Source: CAZYBU01 sp964645775 (GTDB lineage Bacteria; Spirochaetota; UBA4802; UBA5550). Taken from it: DNA of 64,000 bases. The position numbers and the translations under genes are program-made. Positions 57,153-64,000 of this stretch are shown here, one piece after another. The notes beneath the pieces are model-generated. The model searched no databases. It was not told the origin of the DNA and worked only from the letters and a program-made list of their open reading frames with translations. The stretch is taken from the NCBI GenBank assembly GCA_964645775.1, contig CAZYBU010000001.1, forward strand, positions 186,001-250,000, written 5' to 3'. How positions within the stretch are numbered: the first letter of the stretch is position 1; every line of letters starts with the position of its first letter.

Positions 57153-58376
57153 CTATTCTTTTCGGGTGAATTCTGACAGACCGTTCATTTTATAGCGAAA
57201 GGGTGAAAGGATTTTCAATGCCTGATTTCTGACAACTCCGGCAAGAAGCTGCCTGGCCCGGGATTCGATTCGTCTCTCCGGGTTTTCACCTGTTGCCATC
57301 TGGATCAGTTCAATGATATGGTAAATGGGCCTGGAATGAAGGGGGTCGATAATCTGGCCCACAGAGAGCAACTGCAGGCACCCGGCACAGTAAACAGCCC
57401 CTGCATCCGCTTTCGGTCCATGAAGGGAGGAGAGGGCTGACCATGTGGATCGCGTTATTTTCAGTGGATGATATCCGGAATAATGGCTGAACCCTCCCCC
57501 AATTCCGCAGCAGAGCTTCATATCACGAATGTATTTCTGTTCAATAACCGTGGCGCCGATGCGTTCCAGCAGTTTTCGTGGGATGTCCATGTATTCATCC
57601 CCAAAAGCCTTGGCGTGGCAGGAATCATGAATGGTAATGGTCATATTCAGAGGATGTGTTATCGTAAGATCGCCTGACTCAATTTTTTCATAAAGCCAGG
57701 GAAGGATGTGGATTATTTCAAAATCGAAATCCGCGCCATGCGATGGAAGGATATTGAGAAAAAGATTTCTGCCGGCTGTGCAGGGAATATACATTCTCTT
57801 AAGCCCCATCCTACGGAAATGCTGCGTAAGGTTTTTTGCCACAGTCCGTAACTGATCGAAATGACCTGTACGGAAGTACATCTCCCCACAGCAGAGGTCC
57901 AGTGAGCCGCGGATCGGTATTCCTTCAAAGAGACGGGTCATGGTAAGATAGGGGACGGTTATAACATTACAACCGGGATACATTATCTCCTCGGCGGGAG
58001 AATCATCATCCCAGGATTGTACGAGTTTTTTTTCATCATCCGGTAATCTTTCAAGTATGTACGTGCGGAAATTTTTTGGACTGTGGGGCGTGAAATATCG
58101 TTCCCATGAGGGCATCCCTTCCTTCTGGAATAGCTCATACCACCTCTGCAGGATGAGGTCCGCCGGATTTGCCTGTTCCGGACAAATGATATTACAGGAA
58201 TGACAGCTGGTGCATCTTTGTAATACCTCCTTTGTTTTTTCACCCCTTATCAGCCGCTCAATCTCCTCTTTTGCCCTCTCCACAGGTAAATGCATAACAG
58301 GGCAGTGGTGGAAGCATTCCCCGCAACGGGCACATCTCTCCTCAAGAAAAGATTCGGCAAAGTTTATTCCTTTCAT
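57153..58376 (-). CDS. HdrD/GlcF-like Fe-S oxidoreductase with two CCG domains
   Basis: 407 residues. Two 4Fe-4S ferredoxin motifs: C15xxC18xxC21xxxC25P (RCARCGECFHHCP) and C55xxC58xxC61xxxC65P (RCTSCHSCNIICP). Two CCG-type cysteine-rich domains follow: YPGCNVITV with LDLCCGEMYF, and HDSCHAKAFG with LCCGIGGGFSHY and YCAGCLQLL. This is the layout of heterodisulfide reductase D, glycolate oxidase GlcF and related electron-transfer subunits. The protein is soluble, with no cytochrome partner here; the ferredoxin gene just upstream (4-bp overlap) is the likely partner. Confidence 0.9.
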   Translation of the reverse strand: MKGINFAESFLEERCARCGECFHHCPVMHLPVERAKEEIERLIRGEKTKEVLQRCTSCHSCNIICPEQANPADLILQRWYELFQKEGMPSWERYFTPHSPKNFRTYILERLPDDEKKLVQSWDDDSPAEEIMYPGCNVITVPYLTMTRLFEGIPIRGSLDLCCGEMYFRTGHFDQLRTVAKNLTQHFRRMGLKRMYIPCTAGRNLFLNILPSHGADFDFEIIHILPWLYEKIESGDLTITHPLNMTITIHDSCHAKAFGDEYMDIPRKLLERIGATVIEQKYIRDMKLCCGIGGGFSHYSGYHPLKITRSTWSALSSLHGPKADAGAVYCAGCLQLLSVGQIIDPLHSRPIYHIIELIQMATGENPERRIESRARQLLAGVVRNQALKILSPFRYKMNGLSEFTRKE

Positions 58377-59269
58377 GGTTCCTCCCCGTTTTCTTCAGTG
58401 AAGGGTTGATGCTGTTTGTATAAGGATGGCCTGTGCTCCTCCGGGGCATTCCCTTTGCTGTCCCTTGGAAGGGGATCCCTGAGTTTCTTCATAGATATGG
58501 CTCCTTTTCGGCAGGAATATTTGCAGAGACCGCATCCGAAACAGTTATCAAGGGTTATCCCCCTGCCTTCTTTCATCTTCCTGGCCTCAAAGGGGCATAT
58601 TTCTACACAGGTTCCACATCCGCTGCACATGTTTGTATCTGTTACAGCGAGATAGAAACCATCTATGAGAGGATAGTTTAACTGTCCCAGATCGCGGTTG
58701 ATGATATAGGGAACGCATCCGCAGGTGCAGCAGTTACATATGACATACTCGTTATAGAGGTTTACCGGACAGTGTATGAAAACCATGTGGAACATGTTGA
58801 GTTTGTGACACCGGGTAATGATCTCCCTGGCTTCTTCCCTTGATATCTGTCGATATTCTTTCGGAAAGGCCTTCATCCATGCGTTATACCCTGTTCTCAT
58901 TACCATGTCGGTCTCCAGAGGATGGTCACAGGCCTGGTGTCCCATCCTGCACCTGCAGGGACCAACAGCGATGGGGCCGTCTATCTCGTCGATATATTCC
59001 AGAATATGCTCGTAGGGAACCGGTCTCGCGCTGTCGCCCAGATATCCGAAAGGTCTGACAAGGAGAACACCTGCGATTTGCCTAAGCCATTTCTTTGATC
59101 CGATGTGTCTCCATTTACCCCGCAGCAGGTGGAAAGATATCTTTAGCAAGGGGATCTCAATGTACCGTGCAAAAATATACAGGAGAAACTTTCTTAGAGG
59201 GCTGTGTTCACCGGTAAAGAAACTGTTGAAGGTGAATCTTTTTATGTTTATGTCATGGTTCTTGCTCAT
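58373..59269 (-). CDS. 4Fe-4S ferredoxin-type protein with extra cysteine motifs
   Basis: 298 residues. The N-terminal 75 are basic and amphipathic/hydrophobic (LRKFLLYIFARYIEIPLLKI), probably membrane-associated. The middle carries unusual Cys/His motifs GPCRCRMGHQACDHPLETDM, HCPVNLYNEYVICNCCTCGC; the C terminus has two classical clusters, CSGCGTCVEICP and CFGCGLCKYSC. I recall this as a conserved family in anaerobes (ETDMVxRTGYxAW) next to other Fe-S proteins. Probably passes electrons to the HdrD-like protein. 4-bp overlaps with both neighbours. Confidence 0.85.
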   Translation of the reverse strand: MSKNHDINIKRFTFNSFFTGEHSPLRKFLLYIFARYIEIPLLKISFHLLRGKWRHIGSKKWLRQIAGVLLVRPFGYLGDSARPVPYEHILEYIDEIDGPIAVGPCRCRMGHQACDHPLETDMVMRTGYNAWMKAFPKEYRQISREEAREIITRCHKLNMFHMVFIHCPVNLYNEYVICNCCTCGCVPYIINRDLGQLNYPLIDGFYLAVTDTNMCSGCGTCVEICPFEARKMKEGRGITLDNCFGCGLCKYSCRKGAISMKKLRDPLPRDSKGNAPEEHRPSLYKQHQPFTEENGEEP

Positions 59270-60132
59270 CCGGGGTATCCAGGGGAACCTTTTTTCTTAG
59301 ATAATAATCGATCTCGCTCACTTTGAAGTTTATCCAGACTGGGGTCGTCTGAAATTTTTCCCGGATAATCGAGAAAGGCTTCGAGCTTCTGGAATACATG
59401 CCAGGGATATCCGGATGTCATGTTTTTTGCGTAATTCATTCCCCACGCTATACCTCCGGTGCAGAAATAGCTTATGTTGGCCTTATCGGTTTGTAGAGGT
59501 ATAACCGTACTGTTTCGGCACATGGACATGTTTGCCATGAAACGGGATATGAAAGCGTCAAAGGTTCGAGTCACTGTTGTACTTCGGAAAAGAAAGGATG
59601 TTATTTTGCGCCAGCTTGTATACCGGTTAAGAAAGTTCAGGAGAGAGTTAACATTTTGTATGAGCCAGAGGGACACTGTTCTATTGTTGCCACCAGTAAG
59701 TGTATGAAGGGCAGTCTGATCTGTTTTATATTCTGCGAAAGGAATAAAAGTGTCTGGACCGAGAGTTGTGATGATCTCCTTCATCTTACCGGATGTTGTC
59801 CTGATAATTACAATATCAGGATGGGTTTTTGTGAAATAAAAGACCGGAGCGATGTATATTCCCGCAGTATTTGTTTGAAGGTGGATATCAATGGATTGTT
59901 CAAAAGCATTTTCCGGTTCTTTTAATCCGAGAACTATGGGAGACCACTGGCAGACCTGGATAGAACCGGTTTTCAGGATGAGTTCCTGGCCGAAGGTAGC
60001 GTGGAAAATTGCCTGGCAATAAGATATGCCTTTATACTCCTCAACAGCTTCGTAGCCCTGAAGGGTCTCAGACAGTACTTTAATTCCTACTGGTGGCAGT
60101 TCCAGTGTAATTGTTGAGTTTTTCCTTTCCAT
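59266..60132 (-). CDS. DUF169-like protein
   Basis: 288 residues. LPPVGIKVL near the start, SYCQAIFHATFGQELILKTG and VCQWSPIVLGLKEPE follow the DUF169 (COG2043) pattern of conserved proline pair, cysteine and glycine motif. These proteins occur in anaerobes and methanogens near Fe-S and radical enzymes; function unknown. Five conserved-looking cysteines may hold a cofactor. The C-terminal part (170-288) has WGMNYAKNMTSGYPWHVFQK. First gene of the six-gene operon; a 146-bp region with the palindrome separates it from the divergent tandem-RHH gene. Confidence 0.7.
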   Translation of the reverse strand: MERKNSTITLELPPVGIKVLSETLQGYEAVEEYKGISYCQAIFHATFGQELILKTGSIQVCQWSPIVLGLKEPENAFEQSIDIHLQTNTAGIYIAPVFYFTKTHPDIVIIRTTSGKMKEIITTLGPDTFIPFAEYKTDQTALHTLTGGNNRTVSLWLIQNVNSLLNFLNRYTSWRKITSFLFRSTTVTRTFDAFISRFMANMSMCRNSTVIPLQTDKANISYFCTGGIAWGMNYAKNMTSGYPWHVFQKLEAFLDYPGKISDDPSLDKLQSERDRLLSKKKGSPGYPG

Positions 60133-60186
60133 AATTATTTCCTGGTAGAATGGGAATCCATTTCAAACGACAAGTCAAGCTGTAAA

Positions 60187-60205
60187 GGTACCGATAACTA
60201 TCGGG
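60187..60205 (-). repeat. CCGATAGTTATCGG element, copy 4 (between the operon and the RHH gene)
   Basis: On the minus strand CCCGATAGTTATCGGTACC, in the 146-bp divergent region between the DUF169-like gene (start 60132) and the tandem-RHH gene (start 60279). The position suits an operator for either. Confidence 0.85.
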
Positions 60206-60278
60206 GTCTCATTAACTTTTTTTTCTGATTCATGGCGATTCAGCGTGTATTAGATGAGGGAAAGTTAAGGAGGAATCC

Positions 60279-60758
60279 ATGTTAATCGAAACATCATTAA
60301 ATATGAACAGGCTTACGAGGTTAAGATTAAGCATTGCATCAAGAAGATTGGGGATATCACGGACAAGATTGATAATTTTTTTAATTCAAACACTGATCAA
60401 TGACCATGATAAACCTGTATCCTCTTTTAGAAGATTGCGATATCAGGATAAAGATGAAAATGGGAACTGGCATTGCTTTCATTTGTCTGTGAATGAAAGA
60501 GATTATGAATTGATTCAGGATGTGAGAAAATTTTTTAAGATGTCAGTTTCTCTTTTCGTAGCCCAGGCAGTAGAAAATGATTTGCAGAGGATAGTTAACC
60601 AGATATTGAATGGAGAAAATGATACCGATAAGTATCCGGTCAGTTGCTATTCAATCATGCGATTTCTTTCACCTGATGGTGAGATATGCTGGAAATTATA
60701 CTGGGGACTACCGTTTGTAGAAACCGGAGAGGCAAGAGCCTCTCCAGTATTATTCTGA
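60279..60758 (+). CDS. Candidate tandem ribbon-helix-helix DNA-binding protein
   Basis: 159 residues behind AAGGAGGAAT. Two similar units can be seen: TRLRLSIASRRLGISRTRLI (strand then helices, about 13-45) and WHCFHLSVNERDYELIQDVR (about 64-105), each a short polar strand followed by two amphipathic helices, as in Arc/CopG/MetJ repressors. A single-chain double RHH would bind a palindrome as one molecule. It is divergent from the six-gene operon, with the 19-bp palindromic element between. AT-rich compared with neighbours. The C terminus is unusual in running through a terminator-like hairpin (60726-60745). Assignment is inference from pattern only. Confidence 0.55.
   Translation: MLIETSLNMNRLTRLRLSIASRRLGISRTRLIIFLIQTLINDHDKPVSSFRRLRYQDKDENGNWHCFHLSVNERDYELIQDVRKFFKMSVSLFVAQAVENDLQRIVNQILNGENDTDKYPVSCYSIMRFLSPDGEICWKLYWGLPFVETGEARASPVLF
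60726..60745. terminator. Terminator-like hairpin inside the end of the RHH gene
   Basis: GGAGAGGC (60726-60733), AAGA loop, GCCTCTCC (60738-60745): a perfect 8-bp GC-rich stem, followed by AGTATTATT. It codes for G-E-A-R-A-S-P, 10-13 codons before the stop codon. The convergent SDR gene ends at 60763, so the hairpin may terminate both. Confidence 0.55.
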
Positions 60759-60762
60759 GAAA

Positions 60763-61671
60763 TCATGAGATAAGAGGTCCCATATACTGGAATATCTCTG
60801 CTCCGCTACCCATTGGTTTCGCATCACGCAAATCGGTGATTTTTGTCCAGCTATCACGGATCTCTTCAGGTGTTATTTCCCGATTGGTATCTCCAATACA
60901 TACTCCAGGGGCTGCAACAACTGAAATACGACCAAACCATCCGGCACCCATGGAAAAAATCATGCCAGAATCCTTGCACTGGTCAGAGCAAAGATACAGG
61001 ACAATGGGTGAGTTAAATTCAGCTTTCATTTTATCATGAAGTTGTTCCGGAAACACATCTTCTGTCATACGGGAATATGCGTTAGGGGCTACAGCGTTAA
61101 TCTTTATATCATGTTTGGCTGTTTCAATTTTTAAACAGTTCATCATGCCTACCAGGCCCATCTTTGCGGCACCGTAATTACTCTGGCCAAAATTTCCCAG
61201 AAGACCTGATACGGATGTAGTCATGATAATTCGCCCATAGCCGTTTTCCCTCATATGCGGTATCGCTGCACGGGTTGTCGCGAATGAGCCTTTGAGGTGT
61301 ACAGCTATTACGGTATCCCATTCTTCTTCGCTCATTTTGTGGAATGATCGGTCTCGCAGGATACCTGCATTGTTAACCAGAATATCGATGCTGCCGTATG
61401 AATCGAGAGCGGTTTTAATTATGTTTTTGCCACCATCTTTAGAAGCTACATTATCATAATTGGCGACAGCCTCTCCGCCGGCATTTTTGATTTCGTTAAC
61501 AACCAAATCTGCCGCATTATGACTTTCCCCGGAGCCGTCCCGGGCGCCTCCAAGATCATTTACGACAATCTTTGCTCCTCGTCTGGCGAATTCCAGAGCA
61601 TAGGTTTTACCAAGACCGGCGCCGGCGCCTGTTATTACAGCCACCTTTCCATCAAAACGAATATCAGACAT
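60763..61671 (-). CDS. Short-chain dehydrogenase (HSD17B4/MFE-2-like 3-hydroxyacyl-CoA dehydrogenase type)
   Basis: 302 residues. The NAD site is VITGAGAGLGKTYALEFA; VVNDLGGARDGSGES with AADLVVNEIKNAGGEAVANY is characteristic of the hydroxyacyl-CoA dehydrogenase domain of peroxisomal multifunctional enzyme 2. NNAG is present, then the catalytic serine in TSVSGLLGNFGQ and YGAAK (Tyr, Lys). C-terminal 60 residues extend beyond the core, as in that group. Suggests a fatty-acid or beta-hydroxy-acid oxidation step, but no hydratase or thiolase is nearby. Single gene. Confidence 0.9.
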   Translation of the reverse strand: MSDIRFDGKVAVITGAGAGLGKTYALEFARRGAKIVVNDLGGARDGSGESHNAADLVVNEIKNAGGEAVANYDNVASKDGGKNIIKTALDSYGSIDILVNNAGILRDRSFHKMSEEEWDTVIAVHLKGSFATTRAAIPHMRENGYGRIIMTTSVSGLLGNFGQSNYGAAKMGLVGMMNCLKIETAKHDIKINAVAPNAYSRMTEDVFPEQLHDKMKAEFNSPIVLYLCSDQCKDSGMIFSMGAGWFGRISVVAAPGVCIGDTNREITPEEIRDSWTKITDLRDAKPMGSGAEIFQYMGPLIS

Positions 61672-61853
61672 TGTTTACCTCACATCTTCCTCGAATTTTA
61701 ATAAACAGGAAACCGGGTAATTGTATCATTATGCGAAATAATATCAATATCTTTCTTGTCATATGTTTCTTGCCCTGATTCATGAAGAGATTTCACATAC
61801 AGATGAATTATGCTGTACAATAAACAGTATCTTCTCCCAATAGGGTTTGATAT

Positions 61854-61872
61854 CCCGATAGTTATCGGTACC
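61854..61872 (+). repeat. CCGATAGTTATCGG element, copy 5 (tsaC leader)
   Basis: CCCGATAGTTATCGGTACC ending 4 bases before the tsaC ATG (61877), exactly where a ribosome-binding site should lie. As RNA it could fold into a CCGATA/TATCGG stem. Confidence 0.85.
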
Positions 61873-61876
61873 TCCT

Positions 61877-62857
61877 ATGACTATTCGAAAGGCAGATTCA
61901 TCATCGATTCATCAGGCAGCAACCTTAATACGAAGGGGAAAGGTAGTGGCCTTTCCTACGGAAACTGTCTATGGCCTTGGCGCCGATGTTTTCAATCCCG
62001 CTGCTGTGGCCAGAATTTTTGCAATAAAAGAACGTCCTTCCTTTGATCCTCTGATCGTGCATATCGCGGATCATTCAATGCTGGTGAGACTCGTGGATGA
62101 GCCGGATGAAGAAATGTTTGAACTTGTGAAGAAGTACTGGCCGGGTCCCCTGACTCTTGTCATGAAAAAATCCGCCGAAGTCCCTGATATTGTTACCGCC
62201 GGCCTTTCAACCGTGGCTATACGCATGCCGGACCATTCGGTTGCCCTGGAACTGATCCGGGAGTCCGGAACTGCACTGGCTGCTCCCAGCGCCAATCGCT
62301 TCGGATCCCTGAGTCCCACATCCGCCCAACATGTAGAAAAGCAGCTGGGTGACCGGATTCCTTTCATTCTTGATGGGGGAAACTGCGCGGTTGGCCTGGA
62401 ATCAACCATTATCTCCAGGGGCGAGGCAGGATGGAACATCCTGCGACCGGGAGGAGTTTCGAAGGATGATCTTGAAGCAATTATCGGTCCTGTGACAAGG
62501 ATCGAGTCTGCAGGAGAACGTCCGGAGGCTCCGGGTCAGCTTCCCTGGCATTATTCGCCGTCTTCAAATCTGAATGTGATATCCCGGATTACTGATTCCA
62601 TGATGAGTGAAAAAGGATCAGGATGTCTGTTCTATATTAAACCGGAAGTTGAGTTGAAAGAAAGGCACGGTTTCCTTTCCCATGAGGGAAATCTGAATGA
62701 GGCGGCCGGAAACCTGTTTTCAGAATTGCATCGCCTTGATGATCTTGGTCTGGAACGGATATATGTGGAAGAAGTCCCTGAACATGGGGCTGGGATGGCC
62801 ATCATGGATCGCCTTCGGCGCGCGGCTGCGCGGAGCGAACATAATATGGATGACTGA
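61877..62857 (+). CDS. tsaC: Threonylcarbamoyl-AMP synthase (Sua5/YwlC type)
   Basis: Makes threonylcarbamoyl-AMP for t6A37 in tRNAs. 326 residues: YrdC domain (about 5-190, with KVVAFPTETVYGLGADVFNP, KERPSFDPLIVHI, STVAIRMPDH, SANRFGSLSPT) plus the C-terminal Sua5 domain (about 215-320) joined by the PGQLPWHYSPSS linker. ATG 61877 is the first start after an in-frame stop at 61859, but no Shine-Dalgarno sequence lies before it; the space is filled by the 19-bp palindromic element (61854-61872). Confidence 0.93.
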   Translation: MTIRKADSSSIHQAATLIRRGKVVAFPTETVYGLGADVFNPAAVARIFAIKERPSFDPLIVHIADHSMLVRLVDEPDEEMFELVKKYWPGPLTLVMKKSAEVPDIVTAGLSTVAIRMPDHSVALELIRESGTALAAPSANRFGSLSPTSAQHVEKQLGDRIPFILDGGNCAVGLESTIISRGEAGWNILRPGGVSKDDLEAIIGPVTRIESAGERPEAPGQLPWHYSPSSNLNVISRITDSMMSEKGSGCLFYIKPEVELKERHGFLSHEGNLNEAAGNLFSELHRLDDLGLERIYVEEVPEHGAGMAIMDRLRRAAARSEHNMDD

Positions 62858-62866
62858 TTCCCCGGC

Positions 62867-62896
62867 TTGACGTTTTCACCTTAAATATGATATACA
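62867..62896 (+). promoter_or_regulatory. Promoter of the EI24-like gene and tmk
   Basis: TTGACG (62867-62872), 18-bp spacer, TATACA (62891-62896), immediately after tsaC. Start would be about 62903. Confidence 0.55.
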
Positions 62897-62935
62897 TATT
62901 ATTAAAAACAGGAATTGAATAACAGGAAGGATGAA

Positions 62936-63733
62936 ATGAAGAGTTACAGATATGAACCGATAAAGGGAAGAAAAAAGGGGACCCTATTGTCCGGTTTTCT
63001 TTCGGTTTTTCAGGGTCTTGGTCTGGCCCGGAATGAGAAGAAGCTCTGGCCCTTTTTCATTATACCTTTCCTGCTTAATGTCATAATTTTGACCGCGATT
63101 TTCGCCGCTTCCTGGCTTACGGTCAATCCATGGCTCCAGGGGTTGGTGGAAGGAGACGCATGGTACAATAACGCCGCGGAAGTGATCATCGGCCCTGTAC
63201 TTGCCATACTACTTGGGATCGGGACGGTATTCAGTTATTCGATTCTCGGTAATATCTTAATTGCGCCCTTCAGTGATTTTCTCTCGGAGAAACAGGAGGT
63301 CATCCTCCATGGAGAGGACTTTGATGAACCCCTTTCTCCGGTTGTTCTGGCAAAGGACGTGGCCCGGGCCATTTCCAACGCCCTGCGACTAGTGGTTGCC
63401 CTGCTTCTTATTAACCTTGTTGTCCTGTTCTTTAATCTTATTCCCGGGATCGGCAGTCTTATCTACTCAGTCATAAGTTTCGTTGTGACAGCCTTTTTCA
63501 TGGGGTTCCAGTTTTTCGATTTTCCCCTGGAGCGCCGGCGGTTTACCTTCCGGGAGAAACGGACAATATTACTGAAACATATCGGAAGTACCGTGGGGGT
63601 GGGTATCGCATTTTTCCTTATCTCCTTTATTCCCTTATTCGGATTTCTCGGTTTTAACCTGGGGACCCTGGGGGCGACCGAGGAGTTCACCCGTTTCATT
63701 AAGCCTCACCTGGCCCCTGAAGAGAAACCCTGA
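62936..63733 (+). CDS. EI24/CysZ-like membrane protein
   Basis: 265 residues from ATG 62936, with AGGAAGG upstream; TTG 62915 is in frame but less likely. Four main hydrophobic regions with paired helices (about 40-65, 85-115, 150-185, 215-250), the EI24/CysZ layout. Features include FLSVFQGLGLARNEKKLWPFF near the start (first 20 residues of that motif) and LIAPFSDFLSEKQE after the second pair. CysZ is a sulfate transporter in proteobacteria; elsewhere the function is unknown. Its TGA overlaps the tmk ATG. Confidence 0.8.
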   Translation: MKSYRYEPIKGRKKGTLLSGFLSVFQGLGLARNEKKLWPFFIIPFLLNVIILTAIFAASWLTVNPWLQGLVEGDAWYNNAAEVIIGPVLAILLGIGTVFSYSILGNILIAPFSDFLSEKQEVILHGEDFDEPLSPVVLAKDVARAISNALRLVVALLLINLVVLFFNLIPGIGSLIYSVISFVVTAFFMGFQFFDFPLERRRFTFREKRTILLKHIGSTVGVGIAFFLISFIPLFGFLGFNLGTLGATEEFTRFIKPHLAPEEKP

Positions 63734-64000
63734 TGTCCCTCTTCATAGTGCTGGAAGGGATTGACGGATCGGGCAAGTCAACCCAGGCAAGAAAGGTTGC
63801 CCGATGGATAGAAGAACGTTCCGGTGAGGTTGTCTTCGGGGCGGAACCGACAGATGGCACCCACGGCAGGGAGATACGCCGTATCCTCTCCGGGGATTCC
63901 CTGCCCGATCCGGCCGAGATGAGCCGGTTTTTCATCATGGACAGGAGGGATGACGTAAAGGGGCGAATAGCCCCGGCTCTGGAGAAGAAGCTACCGGTTG
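63733..64000 (+). CDS. tmk: Thymidylate kinase (5' part, cut by window edge)
   Basis: Phosphorylates dTMP to dTDP. 89 codons are visible. The P-loop is LEGIDGSGKSTQ at residues 7-18; GAEPTDGTHGREIRRIL carries the arginine-rich dTMP-binding part, and FIMDRRDDV the DRx motif. ATG 63733 overlaps the stop of the membrane protein gene (TGATG), implying translational coupling. It continues past base 64000. Confidence 0.95.
   Translation, partial: MSLFIVLEGIDGSGKSTQARKVARWIEERSGEVVFGAEPTDGTHGREIRRILSGDSLPDPAEMSRFFIMDRRDDVKGRIAPALEKKLPV

Noticed and set aside
1..64000. tRNA or rRNA genes
   Set aside because: No T-loop-like GGTTCRA box within a cloverleaf and no rRNA-like conserved stretches were seen on reading both strands.

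Overview
The window looks like chromosomal DNA of a spirochaete (Spirochaetota, Spirochaetales-like; inference). The order rimP-nusA-infB-rbfA-truB-rpsO-pnp resembles the translation/RNA cluster of Treponema and Spirochaeta. It is followed by an M16 peptidase, a bactofilin and a LysM/M23 peptidase, and there are three chemoreceptors, one with a 7TMR-DISM sensor. No tRNA, rRNA, CRISPR array, intact transposase or phage gene was seen. Both edge genes are cut: a UvrD/PcrA helicase on the left and thymidylate kinase on the right.

Layout. 1-870: helicase, leaving leftwards. 1.0-12.2 kb: translation/RNA operon with a hairpin-T attenuator before rimP and a nine-codon reading frame before pnp, then cell-envelope genes. 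12.2-16.2 kb: glyS (no glyQ beside it), a hexapeptide acyltransferase and a GT4 glycosyltransferase. 16.2-21.8 kb: signalling genes (six-TM chemoreceptor, diguanylate cyclase with a CxxCCxxC insert, STAS protein), a Cys-rich secreted miniprotein, PgeF and a PHP phosphatase. 21.8-29.8 kb: nitrogen assimilation, gltB-gltD diverging from a single-subunit FMN glutamate synthase-like gene, with two inverted repeats between them. 30-38.7 kb: QueE, a CPA2 antiporter/RCK protein, a Cache chemoreceptor, PepF, a methyltransferase and three small proteins.

38.7-48.3 kb is an accessory, partly decayed region. It holds a DMT exporter of different sequence character, a CPBP protease fragment, a heptad-repeat membrane protein, a redox cassette (CrtI-like flavoprotein, 2Fe-2S reductase, FMN reductase), two DUF5692 paralogues behind a 43-bp palindrome with a TetR regulator downstream, and an HNH-nuclease-like pseudogene with four in-frame stops. 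A near-identical 21-bp direct repeat (39710 and 48055) brackets most of it.

48.3-64 kb: a large membrane-anchored glycosidase-like protein with an Fn3 domain, a DISM chemoreceptor, then a tightly packed six-gene minus-strand operon: DUF169-like protein, 4Fe-4S ferredoxin, HdrD-like CCG protein, M14 lipoprotein, APC permease and D-cysteine desulfhydrase-like PLP enzyme. A tandem ribbon-helix-helix candidate regulator is divergent from it. Next come an SDR, TsaC/Sua5, an EI24/CysZ-like protein and tmk.

The most unexpected signals are a 16-bp near-palindromic sequence (CCGATAGTTATCGGTA) present five times, four of them within 5.1 kb around the six-gene operon, and that operon itself, which looks like an uncharacterised amino-acid/redox system.
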